The notes under the pieces are model-generated. The model saw only the letters and a program-made list of their open reading frames with translations, was not told the origin of the DNA and searched no databases. The position numbers and the translations under genes are program-made. From Prosopocoilus inquinatus (Eukaryota; Arthropoda; Insecta; Coleoptera; Lucanidae), in assembly GCA_036172665.1 (NCBI GenBank), contig JAYKNF010000021.1, positions 62,001-126,000 of the forward strand: a stretch of DNA of 64,000 nt. The letters run 5' to 3'. Within the stretch, counting starts at the first letter, position 1. Every line of letters begins with the position of its first letter. Positions 23,563 to 37,670 of this stretch are shown in pieces.

Positions 23563-25403
23563 TCGATCCTTACTCATCTATCATGTTATTTGACGTTTCG
23601 ATGGACTCTAGTAATTCTGAAGAGAGATACGAAGTTTTTGGACGCAGCAGGAGCTGGAAATAGTTTTAAACGAAATAACACGTATTAGCGTTGTTCCTGT
23701 GATGTATCTAATCGATCCTTACTTATCTACTATGTTATTTGACGTTTCGATGGACTCCAGTAACTCTGATGTGAGATACGAAATTTTTGGACGCAGCAGG
23801 AGCTGGAAATAGTTTTAAACGAAACAACACGTATTAGCGTTGTTCCTGTGATGTATCTAATCGATCCTTACTCATCTATCATGTTATTTGACGTTTGGAT
23901 GGACTTCAGTAACTCTGATGTGAGATACAAAGTTCTCGGACGCAGCAGTAGCTGGAAATAGTTTTGAACGTAACAACACGTATTAGCGTTGTTCCTGTGA
24001 TGTATCTAAGCGATTCTTACTTATCTAACATGTTATTTGACGTTTGAATGGACTCCAGTAAGTCTGATGTAAGATACAAAGTTTTTGGACGCAGCAGGAG
24101 CTGGAAATAGTTTTAAACGAAACAACACGCATTAGCGTTGTTCCTGTGATGTATCTAATCGATTCTTACTTATCTAACATCTTATTTGACGTTTGGATGG
24201 ACTCCAGTAAGTCTGATGTAAGATACAAAGTTCTCGGACGCAGCAGTTGCTGGAAATAGTTTTAAACGAAACAACACGCATTAGCGTTGTTCCTGTGATG
24301 TATCTAATCGATCCTTACTTATAAAGCATGTTATTTGACGTTTGAATGGACTCCAGTAACTCTGATGTGAGATACAAAGTTCTCGGACGCAGCAGAAGCT
24401 GGAAATAGTTTTGAACGAAACAACACGTATTAGCGTTGTTCCTGTGATGTATCTAATCGATCCTTACTTATCTACTATGTTATTTGACGTTTCGATGGAC
24501 TCCAGTAACTCTGATGTGAGATACGAAATTTTTGGACGCAGCAGGAGCTGGAAATAGTTTTAAACGAAACAACACGTATTAGCGTTGTTCCTGTGATGTA
24601 TCTAATCGATCCTTACTCATCTATCATGTTATTTGACGTTTGGATGGACTTCAGTAACTCTGATGTGAGATACAAAGTTCTCGGACGCAGCAGTAGCTGG
24701 AAATAGTTTTGAACGTAACACCACGTATTAGCGTTGTTCCTGTGATGTATCTAAGCGATTCTTACTTATCTAACATGTTATTTGACGTTTGAATGGACTC
24801 CAGTAAGTCTGATGTAAGATACAAAGTTTTTGGACGCAGCAGGAGCTGGAAATAGTTTTAAACGAAACAACACGCATTAGCGTTGTTCCTGTGATGTATC
24901 TAATCGATTCTTACTTATCTAAAATGTTATTTGACGTTTGGATGGACTCCAGTAAGTCTGATGTAAGATACAAAGTTCTCGGACGCAGCAGTTGCTGGAA
25001 ATAGTTTTAAACGAAACAACACGCATTAGCGTTGTTCCTGTGATGTATCTAATCGATTCTTACTCATCTATCATGTTATTTGACGTTTCGATGGACTCCA
25101 GTAACTCTGAAGTGAGATACGAAGTTCTCGGACGCAGCTGAAGCTGGAGATAGTTTTAAACGAAACAACACGTATTAGCGTTGTTCCTGTGCTGTATCTA
25201 ATCGATCCTTACTTATCTATCATGTTATTTGTCGTTTCGATGGACTCCAGTAACTCTGATGTGAGATACGACGTTTTCGGACGCAGCAGAAGCTGGAAAT
25301 AGTTTTAAACTAAGCAACACGCATTGGCCATGTTCCTGTGATGTATCTAATCGATCCTTACTTATATAGCATGTTATTTGACGTTTGAATGGACTCCAGT
25401 AAC

Positions 25404-25520
25404 TCTGATGTGAGATACAAAGTTCTCGGACGCAGCAGAAGCTGGAAATAGTATCTAATCGATCCTTACTTATCTACTATGTTATTTGACGTTTCGATGG
25501 ACTCCAGTAACTCTGATGTG
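25404..25520 (+). repeat. 41-bp deletion at a monomer junction
   Basis: GGAAATAGTATCTAATCG fuses the tail of one monomer to the middle of the next and removes 41 bp. The lost part includes the AACGAAACAACACG element and GTTCCTGTG. It is the only place, with its duplicate at about 32692, where the junction element is completely missing. The shared base at the edges is T. Confidence 0.85.
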
Positions 25521-27164
25521 AGATACGAAATTTTGGACGCAGCAGGAGCTGGAAATAGTTTTAAACGAAACAACACGTATTAGCGTTGTTCCTGTGATGT
25601 ATCTAATCGATCCTTACTCATCTATCATGTTATTTGACGTTTGGATGGACTTCAGTAACTCTGATGTGAGATACAAAGTTCTCGGACGCAGCAGTAGCTG
25701 GAAATAGTTTTGAACGTAACAACACGAATTAGCGTTGTTCCTGTGATGTATCTAAGCGATTCTTACTTATCTAACATGTTATTTGACGTTTGAGTGGACT
25801 CCAGTAAGTCTGATGTAAGATACAAAGTTTTTGGACGCAGCATTAGCTGGAAATAGTTTTAAACGAAACAACACGCATTAGCGTTGTTCCTGTGATGTAT
25901 CTAATCGATTCTTACTTATCTAACATGTTATTTGACGTTTGGATGGACTCCAGTAAGTCTGATGTAAGATACAAAGTTCTCGGACGCAGCAGTTGCTGGA
26001 AATAGTTTTAAACGAAACAACACGCATTAGCGTTGTTCCTGTGATGTATCTAATCGATTCTTACTCATCTATCATGTTATTTGACGTTTCGATGGACTCC
26101 AGTAACTCTGAAGTGAGATACGAAGTTCTCGGACGCAGCTGAAGCTGGAGATAGTTTTAAACGAAACAACACGTATTAGCGTTGTTCCTGTGCTGTATCT
26201 AATCGATCCTTACTTATCTATCATGTTATTTGTCGTTTCGATGGACTCCAGTAACTCTGATGTGAGATACGACGTTTTCGGACGCAGCAAAAGCTGGAAA
26301 TAGTTTTAAACTAAGCAACACGCATTGGCCATGTTCCTGTGATGTATCTAATCGATCCTTACTCATCTATCATGTTATTTTACGTTTGGATGGACTCCAG
26401 TAACTCCGATGTGAGATACAAAGTTTTTGGACGCAGCAGGAGCTGGAAATAGTTTTAAACGAAACAACACGTATTAGCGTTGTTCCTGTGATGTATCCAA
26501 TCGATCCTTACTTATCTACTATGTTATTTGACGTTTCGATGGACTCCAGTAACTCTGATGTGAGATACGAAATTTTCGGACGCAGCAGAAGCTGGAAATA
26601 GTTTTAAACGAAACAACACGCATTAGCGTTTTTCCTGTGATGTATCTAATCGATCCTTACTCATCTATCATGTTATTTGGCGTTTCGATGGACTCCAGTA
26701 ACTTTGATGTGAGTTACGAAGTTCTCGGACGCAGCTGAAGCTAGAAATAGTTTTAAACGAAACAACACGTATTAGCGTTGTTCCTGTGATGTATCCAATC
26801 GATCCTTACTTATCTACTATGTTATTTGACGTTTGGATGGACTCCAGTAACTCTGATGTGAGATACAAAGTTTATCGGACGCAGCAGAAGCTGCAAATAG
26901 TTTTAAATGAAACAACACGCATTAGCGTTGTTCCTGTGATGTATCTAATCGATCCTTACTCATCTATCATGTTATTTGACGTTTCGATGGACTCTAGTAA
27001 CTCTGATGTGAGATACGAAGTTTTTGGACGCAGCAGGAGCTGGAAATAGTTTTAAACGAAACAACACGCATTAGCGTTGTTCCTGTGATGTATCTAATCG
27101 ATCCTTACTCATCTATCATGTTATTTGGCGTTTCGATGGACTCCAGTAACTTTGATGTGAGATA

Positions 27165-30151
27165 CAAAGTTTTTGGACGCAGCAGGAACTGGAAATAGTT
27201 TTAAACGAAACAACACGCATTAGCGTTGTTCCTGTGATGTATCTAATCGATCCTTACTCATCTATCATGTTATTTGACGTTTCGATGGACTCTAGTAATT
27301 CTGAAGAGAGATACGAAGTTTTTGGACGCAGCAGGAGCTGGAAATAGTTTTAAACGAAATAACACGTATTAGCGTTGTTCCTGTGATGTATCTAATCGAT
27401 CCTTACTTATATAGCATGTTATTTGACGTTTGAATGGACTCCAGTAACTCTGATGTGAGATACAAAATTCTCGGACGCAGCAGAAGCTGGAAATAGTTTT
27501 GAACGAAACAACACGTATTAGCGTTGTTCCTGTGATGTATCTAATCGATCCTTACTTATCTACTATGTTATTTGACGTTTCGATGGACTCCAGTAACTCT
27601 GATGTGAGATACGAAATTTTTGGACGCAGCAGGAGCTGGAAATAGTTTTAAACGAAACAACACGTATTAGCGTTGTTCCTGTGATGTATCTAATCGATCC
27701 TTACTTATATAGCATGTTATTTGACGTTTGGATGGACTCCAGTAACTCTGATGTGAGATACAAAGTTTATCGGAAGCAGCAGAAGCTGCAAATAGTTTTA
27801 AATGAAACAACACGCATTAGCGTTGTTCCTGTGATGTATCTAATCGATCCTTACTCATCTATCATGTTATTTGACGTTTCGATGGACTCTAGTAATTCTG
27901 ATGTGAGATACGAAGTTTTTGGACGCAGCAGGAGCTGGAAATAGTTTTAAACGAAACAACACGCATTAGCGTTGTTCCTGTGATGTATCTAATCGATTCT
28001 TACTTATCTAACATGTTATTTGACGTTTGGATGGACTCCAGTAAGTCTGATGTAAGATACAAAGTTCTCGGACGCAGCAGTTGCTGGAAATAGTTTTAAA
28101 CGAAACAACACGCATTAGCGTTGTTCCTGTGATGTATCTAATCGATTCTTACTCATCTATCATGTTATTTGACGTTTCGATGGACTCCAGTAACTCTGAT
28201 GTGAGATACAAAGTTTTTGGACGCAGCAGAAGCTGGAAATAGTTTTAAACGAAACAACATGCATTAGCGATGTTCCTGTGATGTATCTAATCGATCCTTA
28301 CTTATCTACTATGTTATTTTACGTTTGGATGGACTCCAGTAACTCTGATGTGAGATACAAAGTTTTTGGACGCAGCAGGAGCTGGAAATAGTTTTAAACG
28401 AAACAACACGCATTAGCGTTGTTCCTGTGATGTATCTAATCGATCCTTACTCATCTATCATGTTATTTGACGTTTCGATGGACTCTAGTAATTCTGAAGA
28501 GAGATACGAAGTTTTTGGACGCAGCAGGAGCTGGAAATAGTTTTAAACGAAATAACACGTATTAGCGTTGTTCCTGTGATGTATCTAATCGATCCTTACT
28601 TATATAGCATGTTATTTGACGTTTGAATGGACTCCAGTAACTCTGATGTGAGATACAAAGTTTTTGGACGCAGCAGGAGCTGGAAATAGTTTTAAACGAA
28701 ACAACACGCATTAGCGTTGTTCCTGTGATGTATCTAATCGATCCTTACTCATCTATCATGTTATTTGACGTTTCGATGGACTCTAGTAATTCTGAAGAGA
28801 GATACGAAGTTTTTGGACGCAGCAGGAGCTGGAAATAGTTTTAAACGAAATAACACGTATTAGCGTTGTTCCTGTGATGTATCTAATCGATCCTTACTTA
28901 TATAGCATGTTATTTGACGTTTGAATGGACTCCAGTAACTCTGATGTGAGATACAAAATTCTCGGACGCAGCAGAAGCTGGAAATAGTTTTGAACGAAAC
29001 AACACGTATTAGCGTTGTTCCTGTGATGTATCTAATCGATCCTTACTTATCTACTATGTTATTTGACGTTTCGATGGACTCCAGTAACTCTGATGTGAGA
29101 TACGAAATTTTTGGACGCAGCAGGAGCTGGAAATAGTTTTAAACGAAACAACACGTATTAGCGTTGTTCCTGTGATGTATCTAATCGATCCTTACTTATA
29201 TAGCATGTTATTTGACGTTTGGATGGACCCCAGTAACTCTGATGTGAGATACAAAGTTTATCGGAAGCAGCAGAAGCTGCAAATAGTTTTAAATGAAACA
29301 ACACGCATTAGCGTTGTTCCTGTGATGTATCTAATCGATCCTTACTCATCTATCATGTTATTTGACGTTTCGATGGACTCTAGTAATTCTGATGTGAGAT
29401 ACGAAGTTTTTGGACGCAGCAGGAGCTGAGAATAGTTTTAAACGAAACAACACGCATTAGCGTTGTTCCTGTGATGTATCTAATCGATTCTTACTTATCT
29501 AACATGTTATTTGACGTTTGGATGGACTCCAGTAAGTCTGATGTAAGATACAAAGTTCTCGGACGCAGCAGTTGCTGGAAATAGTTTTAAACGAAACAAC
29601 ACGCATTAGCGTTGTTCCTGTGATGTATCTAATCGATTCTTACTCATCTATCATGTTATTTGACGTTTCGATGGACTCCAGTAACTCTGATGTGAGATAC
29701 AAAGTTTTTGGACGCAGCAGAAGCTGGAAATAGTTTTAAACGAAACAACATGCATTAGCGATGTTCCTGTGATGTATCTAATCGATCCTTACTTATCTAC
29801 TATGTTATTTTACGTTTGGATGGACTCCAGTAACTCTGATGTGAGATACAAAGTTTTTGGACGCAGCAGGAGCTGGAAATAGTTTTAAACGAAACAACAC
29901 GCATTAGCGTTGTTCCTGTGATGTATCTAATCGATCCTTACTCATCTATCATGTTATTTGACGTTTCGATGGACTCTAGTAATTCTGAAGAGAGATACGA
30001 AGTTTTTGGACGCAGCAGGAGCTGGAAATAGTTTTAAACGAAATAACACGTATTAGCGTTGTTCCTGTGATGTATCTAATCGATCCTTACTTATATAGCA
30101 TGTTATTTGACGTTTGAATGGACTCCAGTAACTCTGATGTGAGATACAAAG
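27165..30151 (+). repeat. 10-mer (1,491-bp) tandem duplication
   Basis: About 27165-28660 matches about 28656-30151 at 1,491 bp, and the two units abut. Each contains one 150-bp monomer (TTTATCGG at 27768 and 29259), preceded by the unusual combination of TTATATAGCATG with GTTTGGATGG, and the AACAACATGCATT variant (28254 and 29745). Private changes in the second unit are GGATGGACCCC near 29221 and GCTGAGAATAG near 29425. The second unit runs into the 5.0-kb downstream block, so part of the sequence exists three times, at about 22165-22909, 27916-28660 and 29407-30151. Confidence 0.88.
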
Positions 30152-33100
30152 TTCTCGGACGCAGCAGAAGCTGGAAATAGTTTTGAACGAAACAACACGT
30201 ATTAGCGTTGTTCCTGTGATGTATCTAAGCGATTCTTACTTATCTAACATGTTATTTGACGTTTGAATGGACTCCAGTAAGTCTGATGTAAGATACAAAG
30301 TTCTCGGACGCAGCAGTTGCTGGAAATAGTTTTAAACGAAACAACACGCATTAGCGTTGTTCCTGTGATGTATCTAATCGATTCTTACTCATTTATCATG
30401 TTATTTGACGTTTCGATGGACTCCAGTAACTCTGAAGTGAGATACGAAGTTCTCGGACGCAGCTGAAGCTGGAGATAGTTTTAAACGAAACAACACGTAT
30501 TAGCGTTGTTCCTGTGCTGTATCTAATCGATCCTTACTTATCTATCATGTTATTTGTCGTTTCGATGGACTCCAGTAACTCTGATGTGAGATACGACGTT
30601 TTCGGACGCAGCAGAAGCTGGAAATAGTTTTAAACTAAGCAACACGCATTGGCCATGTTCCTGTGATGTATCTAATCGATCCTTACTCATCTATCATGTT
30701 ATTTTAACTCTGATGTGAGATACAAAGTTCTTGGACGCAGCAGGAGCTGGAAATAGTTTTAAACGAAACAACACGCATTAGCGTTGTTCCTGTGATGTAT
30801 CTAATCGATCCTTACTCATCTATCATGTTATTTGACGTTTCGATGGACTCTAGTAATTCTGAAGAGAGATACGAAGTTTTTGGACGCAGCAGGAGCTGGA
30901 AATAGTTTTAAACGAAATAACACGTATTAGCGTTGTTCCTGTGATGTATCTAATCGATCCTTACTTATCTACTATGTTATTTGACGTTTCGATGGACTCC
31001 AGTAACTCTGATGTGAGATACGAAATTTTTGGACGCAGCAGGAGCTGGAAATAGTTTTAAACGAAACAACACGTATTAGCGTTGTTCCTGTGATGTATCT
31101 AATCGATCCTTACTCATCTATCATGTTATTTGACGTTTGGATGGACTTCAGTAACTCTGATGTGAGATACAAAGTTCTCGGACGCAGCAGTAGCTGGAAA
31201 TAGTTTTGAACGTAACAACACGTATTAGCGTTGTTCCTGTGATGTATCTAAGCGATTCTTACTTATCTAACATGTTATTTGACGTTTGAATGGACTCCAG
31301 TAAGTCTGATGTAAGATACAAAGTTTTTGGACGCAGCAGGAGCTGGAAATAGTTTTAAACGAAACAACACGCATTAGCGTTGTTCCTGTGATGTATCTAA
31401 TCGATTCTTACTTATCTAACATGTTATTTGACGTTTGGATGGACTCCAGTAAGTCTGATGTAAGATACAAAGTTCTCGGACGCAGCAGTTGCTGGAAATA
31501 GTTTTAAACGAAACAACACGCATTAGCGTTGTTCCTGTGATGTATCTAATCGATCCTTACTTATAAAGCATGTTATTTGACGTTTGAATGGACTCCAGTA
31601 ACTCTGATGTGAGATACAAAGTTCTCGGACGCAGCAGAAGCTGGAAATAGTTTTGAACGAAACAACACGTATTAGCGTTGTTCCTGTGATGTATCTAATC
31701 GATCCTTACTTATCTACTATGTTATTTGACGTTTCGATGGACTCCAGTAACTCTGATGTGAGATACGAAATTTTTGGACGCAGCAGGAGCTGGAAATAGT
31801 TTTAAACGAAACAACACGTATTAGCGTTGTTCCTGTGATGTATCTAATCGATCCTTACTCATCTATCATGTTATTTGACGTTTGGATGGACTTCAGTAAC
31901 TCTGATGTGAGATACAAAGTTCTCGGACGCAGCAGTAGCTGGAAATAGTTTTGAACGTAACAACACGTATTAGCGTTGTTCCTGTGATGTATCTAAGCGA
32001 TTCTTACTTATCTAACATGTTATTTGACGTTTGAATGGACTCCAGTAAGTCTGATGTAAGATACAAAGTTTTTGGACGCAGCAGGAGCTGGAAATAGTTT
32101 TAAACGAAACAACACGCATTAGCGTTGTTCCTGTGATGTATCTAATCGATTCTTACTTATCTAAAATGTTATTTGACGTTTGGATGGACTCCAGTAAGTC
32201 TGATGTAAGATACAAAGTTCTCGGACGCAGCAGTTGCTGGAAATAGTTTTAAACGAAACAACACGCATTAGCGTTGTTCCTGTGATGTATCTAATCGATT
32301 CTTACTCATCTATCATGTTATTTGACGTTTCGATGGACTCCAGTAACTCTGAAGTGAGATACGAAGTTCTCGGACGCAGCTAAAGCTGGAGATAGTTTTA
32401 AACGAAACAACACGTATTAGCGTTGTTCCTGTGCTGTATCTAATCGATCCTTACTTATCTATCATGTTATTTGTCGTTTCGATGGACTCCAGTAACTCTG
32501 ATGTGAGATACGACGTTTTCGGACGCAGCAGAAGCTGGAAATAGTTTTAAACTAAGCAACACGCATTGGCCATGTTCCTGTGATGTATCTAATCGATCCT
32601 TACTTATATAGCATGTTATTTGAAGTTTGAATGGACTCCAGTAACTCTGATGTGAGATACAAAGTTCTCGGACGCAGCAGAAGCTGGAAATAGTATCTAA
32701 TCGATCCTTACTTATCTACTATGTTATTTGACGTTTCGATGGACTCCAGTAACTCTGATGTGAGATACGAAATTTTGGACGCAGCAGGAGCTGGAAATAG
32801 TTTTAAACGAAACAACACGTATTAGCGTTGTTCCTGTGATGTATCTAATCGATCCTTACTCATCTATCATGTTATTTGACGTTTGGATGGACTTCAGTAA
32901 CTCTGATGTGAGATACAAAGTTCTCGGACGCAGCAGTAGCTGGAAATAGTTTTGAACGTAACAACACGTATTAGCGTTGTTCCTGTGATGTATCTAAGCG
33001 ATTCTTACTTATCTAACATGTTATTTGACGTTTGAATGGACTCCAGTAAGTCTGATGTAAGATACAAAGTTTTTGGACGCAGCATTAGCTGGAAATAGTT

Positions 33101-34402
33101 TTAAACGAAACAACACGCATTAGCGTTGTTCCTGTGATGTATCTAATCGATTCTTACTTATCTAACATGTTATTTGACGTTTGGATGGACTCCAGTAAGT
33201 CTGATGTAAGATACAAAGTTCTCGGACGCAGCAGTTGCTGGAAATAGTTTTAAACGAAACAACACGCATTAGCGTTGTTCCTGTGATGTATCTAATCGAT
33301 TCTTACTCATCTATCATGTTATTTGACGTTTCGATGGACTCCAGTAACTCTGAAGTGAGATACGAAGTTCTCGGACGCAGCTGAAGCTGGAGATAGTTTT
33401 AAACGAAACAACACGTATTAGCGTTGTTCCTGTGCTGTATCTAATCGATCCTTACTTATCTATCATGTTATTTGTCGTTTCGATGGACTCCAGTAACTCT
33501 GATGTGAGATACGACGTTTTCGGACGCAGCAAAAGCTGGAAATAGTTTTAAACTAAGCAACACGCATTGGCCATGTTCCTGTGATGTATCTAATCGATCC
33601 TTACTCATCTATCATGTTATTTTACGTTTGGATGGACTCCAGTAACTCCGATGTGAGATACAAAGTTTTTGGACGCAGCAGGAGCTGGAAATAGTTTTAA
33701 ACGAAACAACACGTATTAGCGTTGTTCCTGTGATGTATCCAATCGATCCTTACTTATCTACTATGTTATTTGACGTTTCGATGGACTCCAGTAACTCTGA
33801 TGTGAGATACGAAATTTTCGGACGCAGCAGAAGCTGGAAATAGTTTTAAACGAAACAACACGCATTAGCGTTTTTCCTGTGATGTATCTAATCGATCCTT
33901 ACTCATCTATCATGTTATTTGGCGTTTCGATGGACTCCAGTAACTTTGATGTGAGTTACGAAGTTCTCGGACGCAGCTGAAGCTAGAAATAGTTTTAAAC
34001 GAAACAACACGTATTAGCGTTGTTCCTGTGATGTATCCAATCGATCCTTACTTATCTACTATGTTATTTGACGTTTGGATGGACTCCAGTAACTCTGATG
34101 TGAGATACAAAGTTTATCGGACGCAGCAGAAGCTGCAAATAGTTTTAAATGAAACAACACGCATTAGCGTTGTTCCTGTGATGTATCTAATCGATCCTTA
34201 CTCATCTATCATGTTATTTGACGTTTCGATGGACTCTAGTAACTCTGATGTGAGATACGAAGTTTTTGGACGCAGCAGGAGCTGGAAATAGTTTTAAACG
34301 AAACAACACACATTAGCGTTGTTCCTGTGATGTATCTAATCGATCCTTACTCATCTATCATGTTATTTGGCGTTTCGATGGACTCCAGTAACTTTGATGT
34401 GA
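29407..34402 (+). repeat. 5.0-kb block, downstream copy of the 7,242-bp repeat
   Basis: This is the partner of 22165-27160. Private differences include GCAGCTAAAGCTGG near 32378 (TGAAGCTGG upstream), TTGAAGTTTG near 32620, and AACAACACACATT near 34303. At the right edge, GTGAGTTACGAAG follows where the upstream copy switches to GTGAGATACAAAG near 27160. The left edge falls in a monomer tail near 29407. It overlaps the second unit of the 1,491-bp tandem repeat. Confidence 0.88.
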
Positions 34403-35899
34403 GTTACGAAGTTCTCGGACGCAGCTGAAGCTAGAAATAGTTTTAAACGAAACAACACGTATTAGCGTTGTTCCTGTGATGTATCTAATCGATCCTTACT
34501 CATCTATCATGTTATTTCACGTTTGGATGGACTCCTGTAACTCTGATGTGAGATACAAAGTTTTTGGACGCAGCAGGAGCTGGAAATAGTTTTAAACGAA
34601 ACAACACGCATTAGCGTTGTTCCTGTGATGTATCTAATCGATCCTTACTCATCTATCATGTTATTTGACGTTTCGATGGACTCTAGTAATTCTGAAGAGA
34701 GATACGAAGTTTTTGGACGCAGCAGGAGCTGGAAATAGTTTTAAACGAAATAACACGTATTAGCGTTGTTCCTGTGATGTATCTAATCGATCCTTACTTA
34801 TATAGCATGTTACTTGACGTTTGAATGGACTCCAGTAACTCTGATGTGAGATACAAAATTCTCGGACGCAGCAGAAGCTGGAAATAGTTTTGAACGAAAC
34901 AACACGTATTAGCGTTGTTCCTGTGATGTATCTAATCGATCCTTACTTATCTACTATGTTATTTGACGTTTCGATGGACTCCAGTAACTCTGATGTGAGA
35001 TACGAAATTTTTGGACGCAGCAGGAGCTGGAAATAGTTTTAAACGAAACAACACGTATTAGCGTTGTTCCTGTGATGTATCTAATCGATCCTTACTCATC
35101 TATCATGTTATTTGACGTTTGGATGGACTCCAGTAACTCTGATGTGAGATACAAAGTTTATCGGAAGCAGCAGAAGCTGCAAATAGTTTTAAATGAAACA
35201 ACACGCATTAGCGTTGTTCCTGTGATGTATCTAATCGATCCTTACTCATCTATCATGTTATTTGACGTTTCGATGGACTCTAGTAATTCTGATGTGAGAT
35301 ACGAAGTTTTTGGACGCAGCAGGAGCTGGAAATAGTTTTAAATGAAACAACACGTATTAGCGTTGTTCCTGTGATGTATCTAATCGATCCTTACTCATCT
35401 ATCATGTTATTTGACGTTTGGATGGACTCCAGTAAGTCTGATGTAAGATACAAAGTTCTCGGACGCAGCAGTTGCTGGAAATAGTTTTAAACGAAACAAC
35501 ACGCATTAGCGTTGTTCCTGTGATGTATCTAATCGATTCTTACTCATCTATCATGTTATTTGACGTTTCGATGGACTCTAGTAACTCTGATGTGAGATAC
35601 GAAGTTTTTGGACGCAGCAGGAGCTGGAAATAGTTTTAAACGAAACAACACGCATTAGCGATGTTCCTGTGATGTATCAATCGATCCTTACTCATCTATC
35701 ATGTTATTTGTCGTTTCGATGGCCTCCAGTAACTCTGATGTGAGATACGACGTTTTCGGACGCAGCAGAAGCTGGAAATAGTTTTAAACGAAACAACACG
35801 CATTAGCGATGTTCCTGTGATGTATCTAATCGATCCTTACTCATCTATCATGTTATTTTACGTTTGGATGGACTCCAGTAACTCTGATGTGAGATACAA
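34403..35899 (+). repeat. Satellite monomers between duplications
   Basis: Ordinary satellite with the common subtype order. It includes TTATTTCACG (near 34512) with a private GACTCCTGTAAC (near 34530), and one 150-bp monomer (tail near 35159). The GTAAGTCTGATGTAAG monomer near 35431 is preceded by a CTCATCTATCATG head, a hybrid that recurs near 36622 at an offset of 1,191 bp (eight monomers less one base). Confidence 0.8.
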
Positions 35900-37670
35900 A
35901 GTTTTTGGACGCAGCAGAAGCTGGAAATAGTTTTAAACGAAACAACACGCATTAGCAATGTTCCTGTGATGTATCTAATCGATCCTTACTTATCTACTAT
36001 GTTATTTTACGTTTGGATGGACTCCAGTAACTCTGATGTGAGATACAAAGTTTTTGGACGCAGCAGGAGCTGGAAATAGTTTTAAACGAAACAACACGCA
36101 TTAGCGTTGTTCCTGTGATGTATCTAATCGATCCTTACTCATCTATCATGTTATTTGACGTTTCGATGGACTCTAGTAATTCTGAAGAGAGATACGAAAT
36201 TTTTGGGCGCAGCAGGAGCTGGAAATAGTTTTAAACGAAATAACACGTATTAGCGTTGTTCCTGTGATGTATCTAATCGATCCTTACTTATATAGCATGT
36301 TATTTGACGTTTGAATGGACTCCAGTAACTCTGATGTGAGATACAAAGTTCTCGGACGCAGCAGAAGCTGGAAATAGTTTTGAACGAAACAACACGTATT
36401 AGCGTTGTTCCTGTGATGTATCTAATCGATCCTTACTTATCTACTATGTTATTTGACGTTTCGATGGACTCCAGTAACTCTGATGTGAGATACGAAATTT
36501 TTGGACGCAGCAGGAGCTGGAAATAGTTTTAAACGAAACAACACGTATTAGCGTTGTTCCTGTGATGTATCTAATCGATCCTTACTCATCTATCATGTTA
36601 TTTGACGTTTGGATGGACTCCAGTAAGTCTGATGTAAGATACAAAGTTCTCGGACGCAGCAGTTGCTGGAAATAGTTTTAAACGAAACAACACGCATTAG
36701 CGTTGTTCCTGTGATGTATCTAATCGATTCTTACTCATCTATCATGTTATTTGACGTTTCGATGGACTCTAGTAACTCTGATGTGAGATACGAAGTTTTT
36801 GGACGCAGCAGGAGCTGGAAATAGTTTTAAACGAAACAACACGCATTAGCGATGTTCCTGTGATGTATCAATCGATCCTTACTCATCTATCATGTTATTT
36901 GTCGTTTCGATGGCCTCCAGTAACTCTGATGTGAGATACGACGTTTTCGGACGCAGCAGAAGCTGGAAATAGTTTTAAACGAAACAACACGCATTAGCAA
37001 TGTTCCTGTGATGTATCTAATCGATCCTTACTTATCTACTATGTTATTTTACGTTTGGATGGACTCCAGTAACTCTGATGTGAGATACAAAGTTTTTGGA
37101 CGCAGCAGGAGCTGGAAATAGTTTTAAACGAAACAACACGCATTAGCGTTGTTCCTGTGATGTATCTAATCGATCCTTACTCATCTATCATGTTATTTGA
37201 CGTTTCGATGGACTCTAGTAATTCTGAAGAGAGATACGAAATTTTTGGGCGCAGCAGGAGCTGGAAATAGTTTTAAACGAAATAACACGTATTAGCGTTG
37301 TTCCTGTGATGTATCTAATCGATCCTTACTTATATAGCATGTTATTTGACGTTTGAATGGACTCCAGTAACTCTGATGTGAGATACAAAGTTCTCGGACG
37401 CAGCAGAAGCTGGAAATAGTTTTGAACGAAACAACACGTATTAGCGTTGTTCCTGTGATGTATCTAATCGATCCTTACTTATCTACTATGTTATTTGACG
37501 TTTCGATGGACTCCAGTAACTCTGATGTGAGATACGAAATTTTTGGACGCAGCAGGAGCTGGAAATAGTTTTAAACGAAACAACACGTATTAGCGTTGTT
37601 CCTGTGATGTATCTAATCGATCCTTACTCATCTATCATGTTATTTGACGTTTGGATGGACTCCAGTAACT
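35900..37670 (+). repeat. 7-mer (1,042-bp) overlapping duplication
   Basis: About 35915-36628 matches about 36957-37670 at 1,042 bp. Shared rare variants are ATTAGCAATG (35952 and 36994) and CGAAATTTTTGGGCGC (near 36195 and 37237). The end of one unit also matches 35.4-35.9 kb at 1,191 bp, so two different exchange registers overlap here. Confidence 0.85.

Larger units (their letters stand above)
22165..27160 (+). repeat. 5.0-kb block, upstream copy of the 7,242-bp repeat
   Basis: This block matches 29407-34402 at a constant offset of 7,242 bp. The offset is not a whole number of 149-bp monomers because the block contains two deletion monomers. Shared diagnostic sites are AACAACATGCATT (22503 and 29745), the 20-bp deletion at 23463 and 30705, TTATAAAGCATG (24320 and 31562), the 41-bp deletion at 25450 and 32692, CGAAATTTTGGACG with one base missing (near 25527 and 32769), GCAGCATTAGCTGG (near 25838 and 33080), GCAGCAAAAGCTGG (near 26285 and 33527) and GCGTTTTTCC (near 26627 and 33869). 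It differs from its partner at scattered single bases only. Confidence 0.9.
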
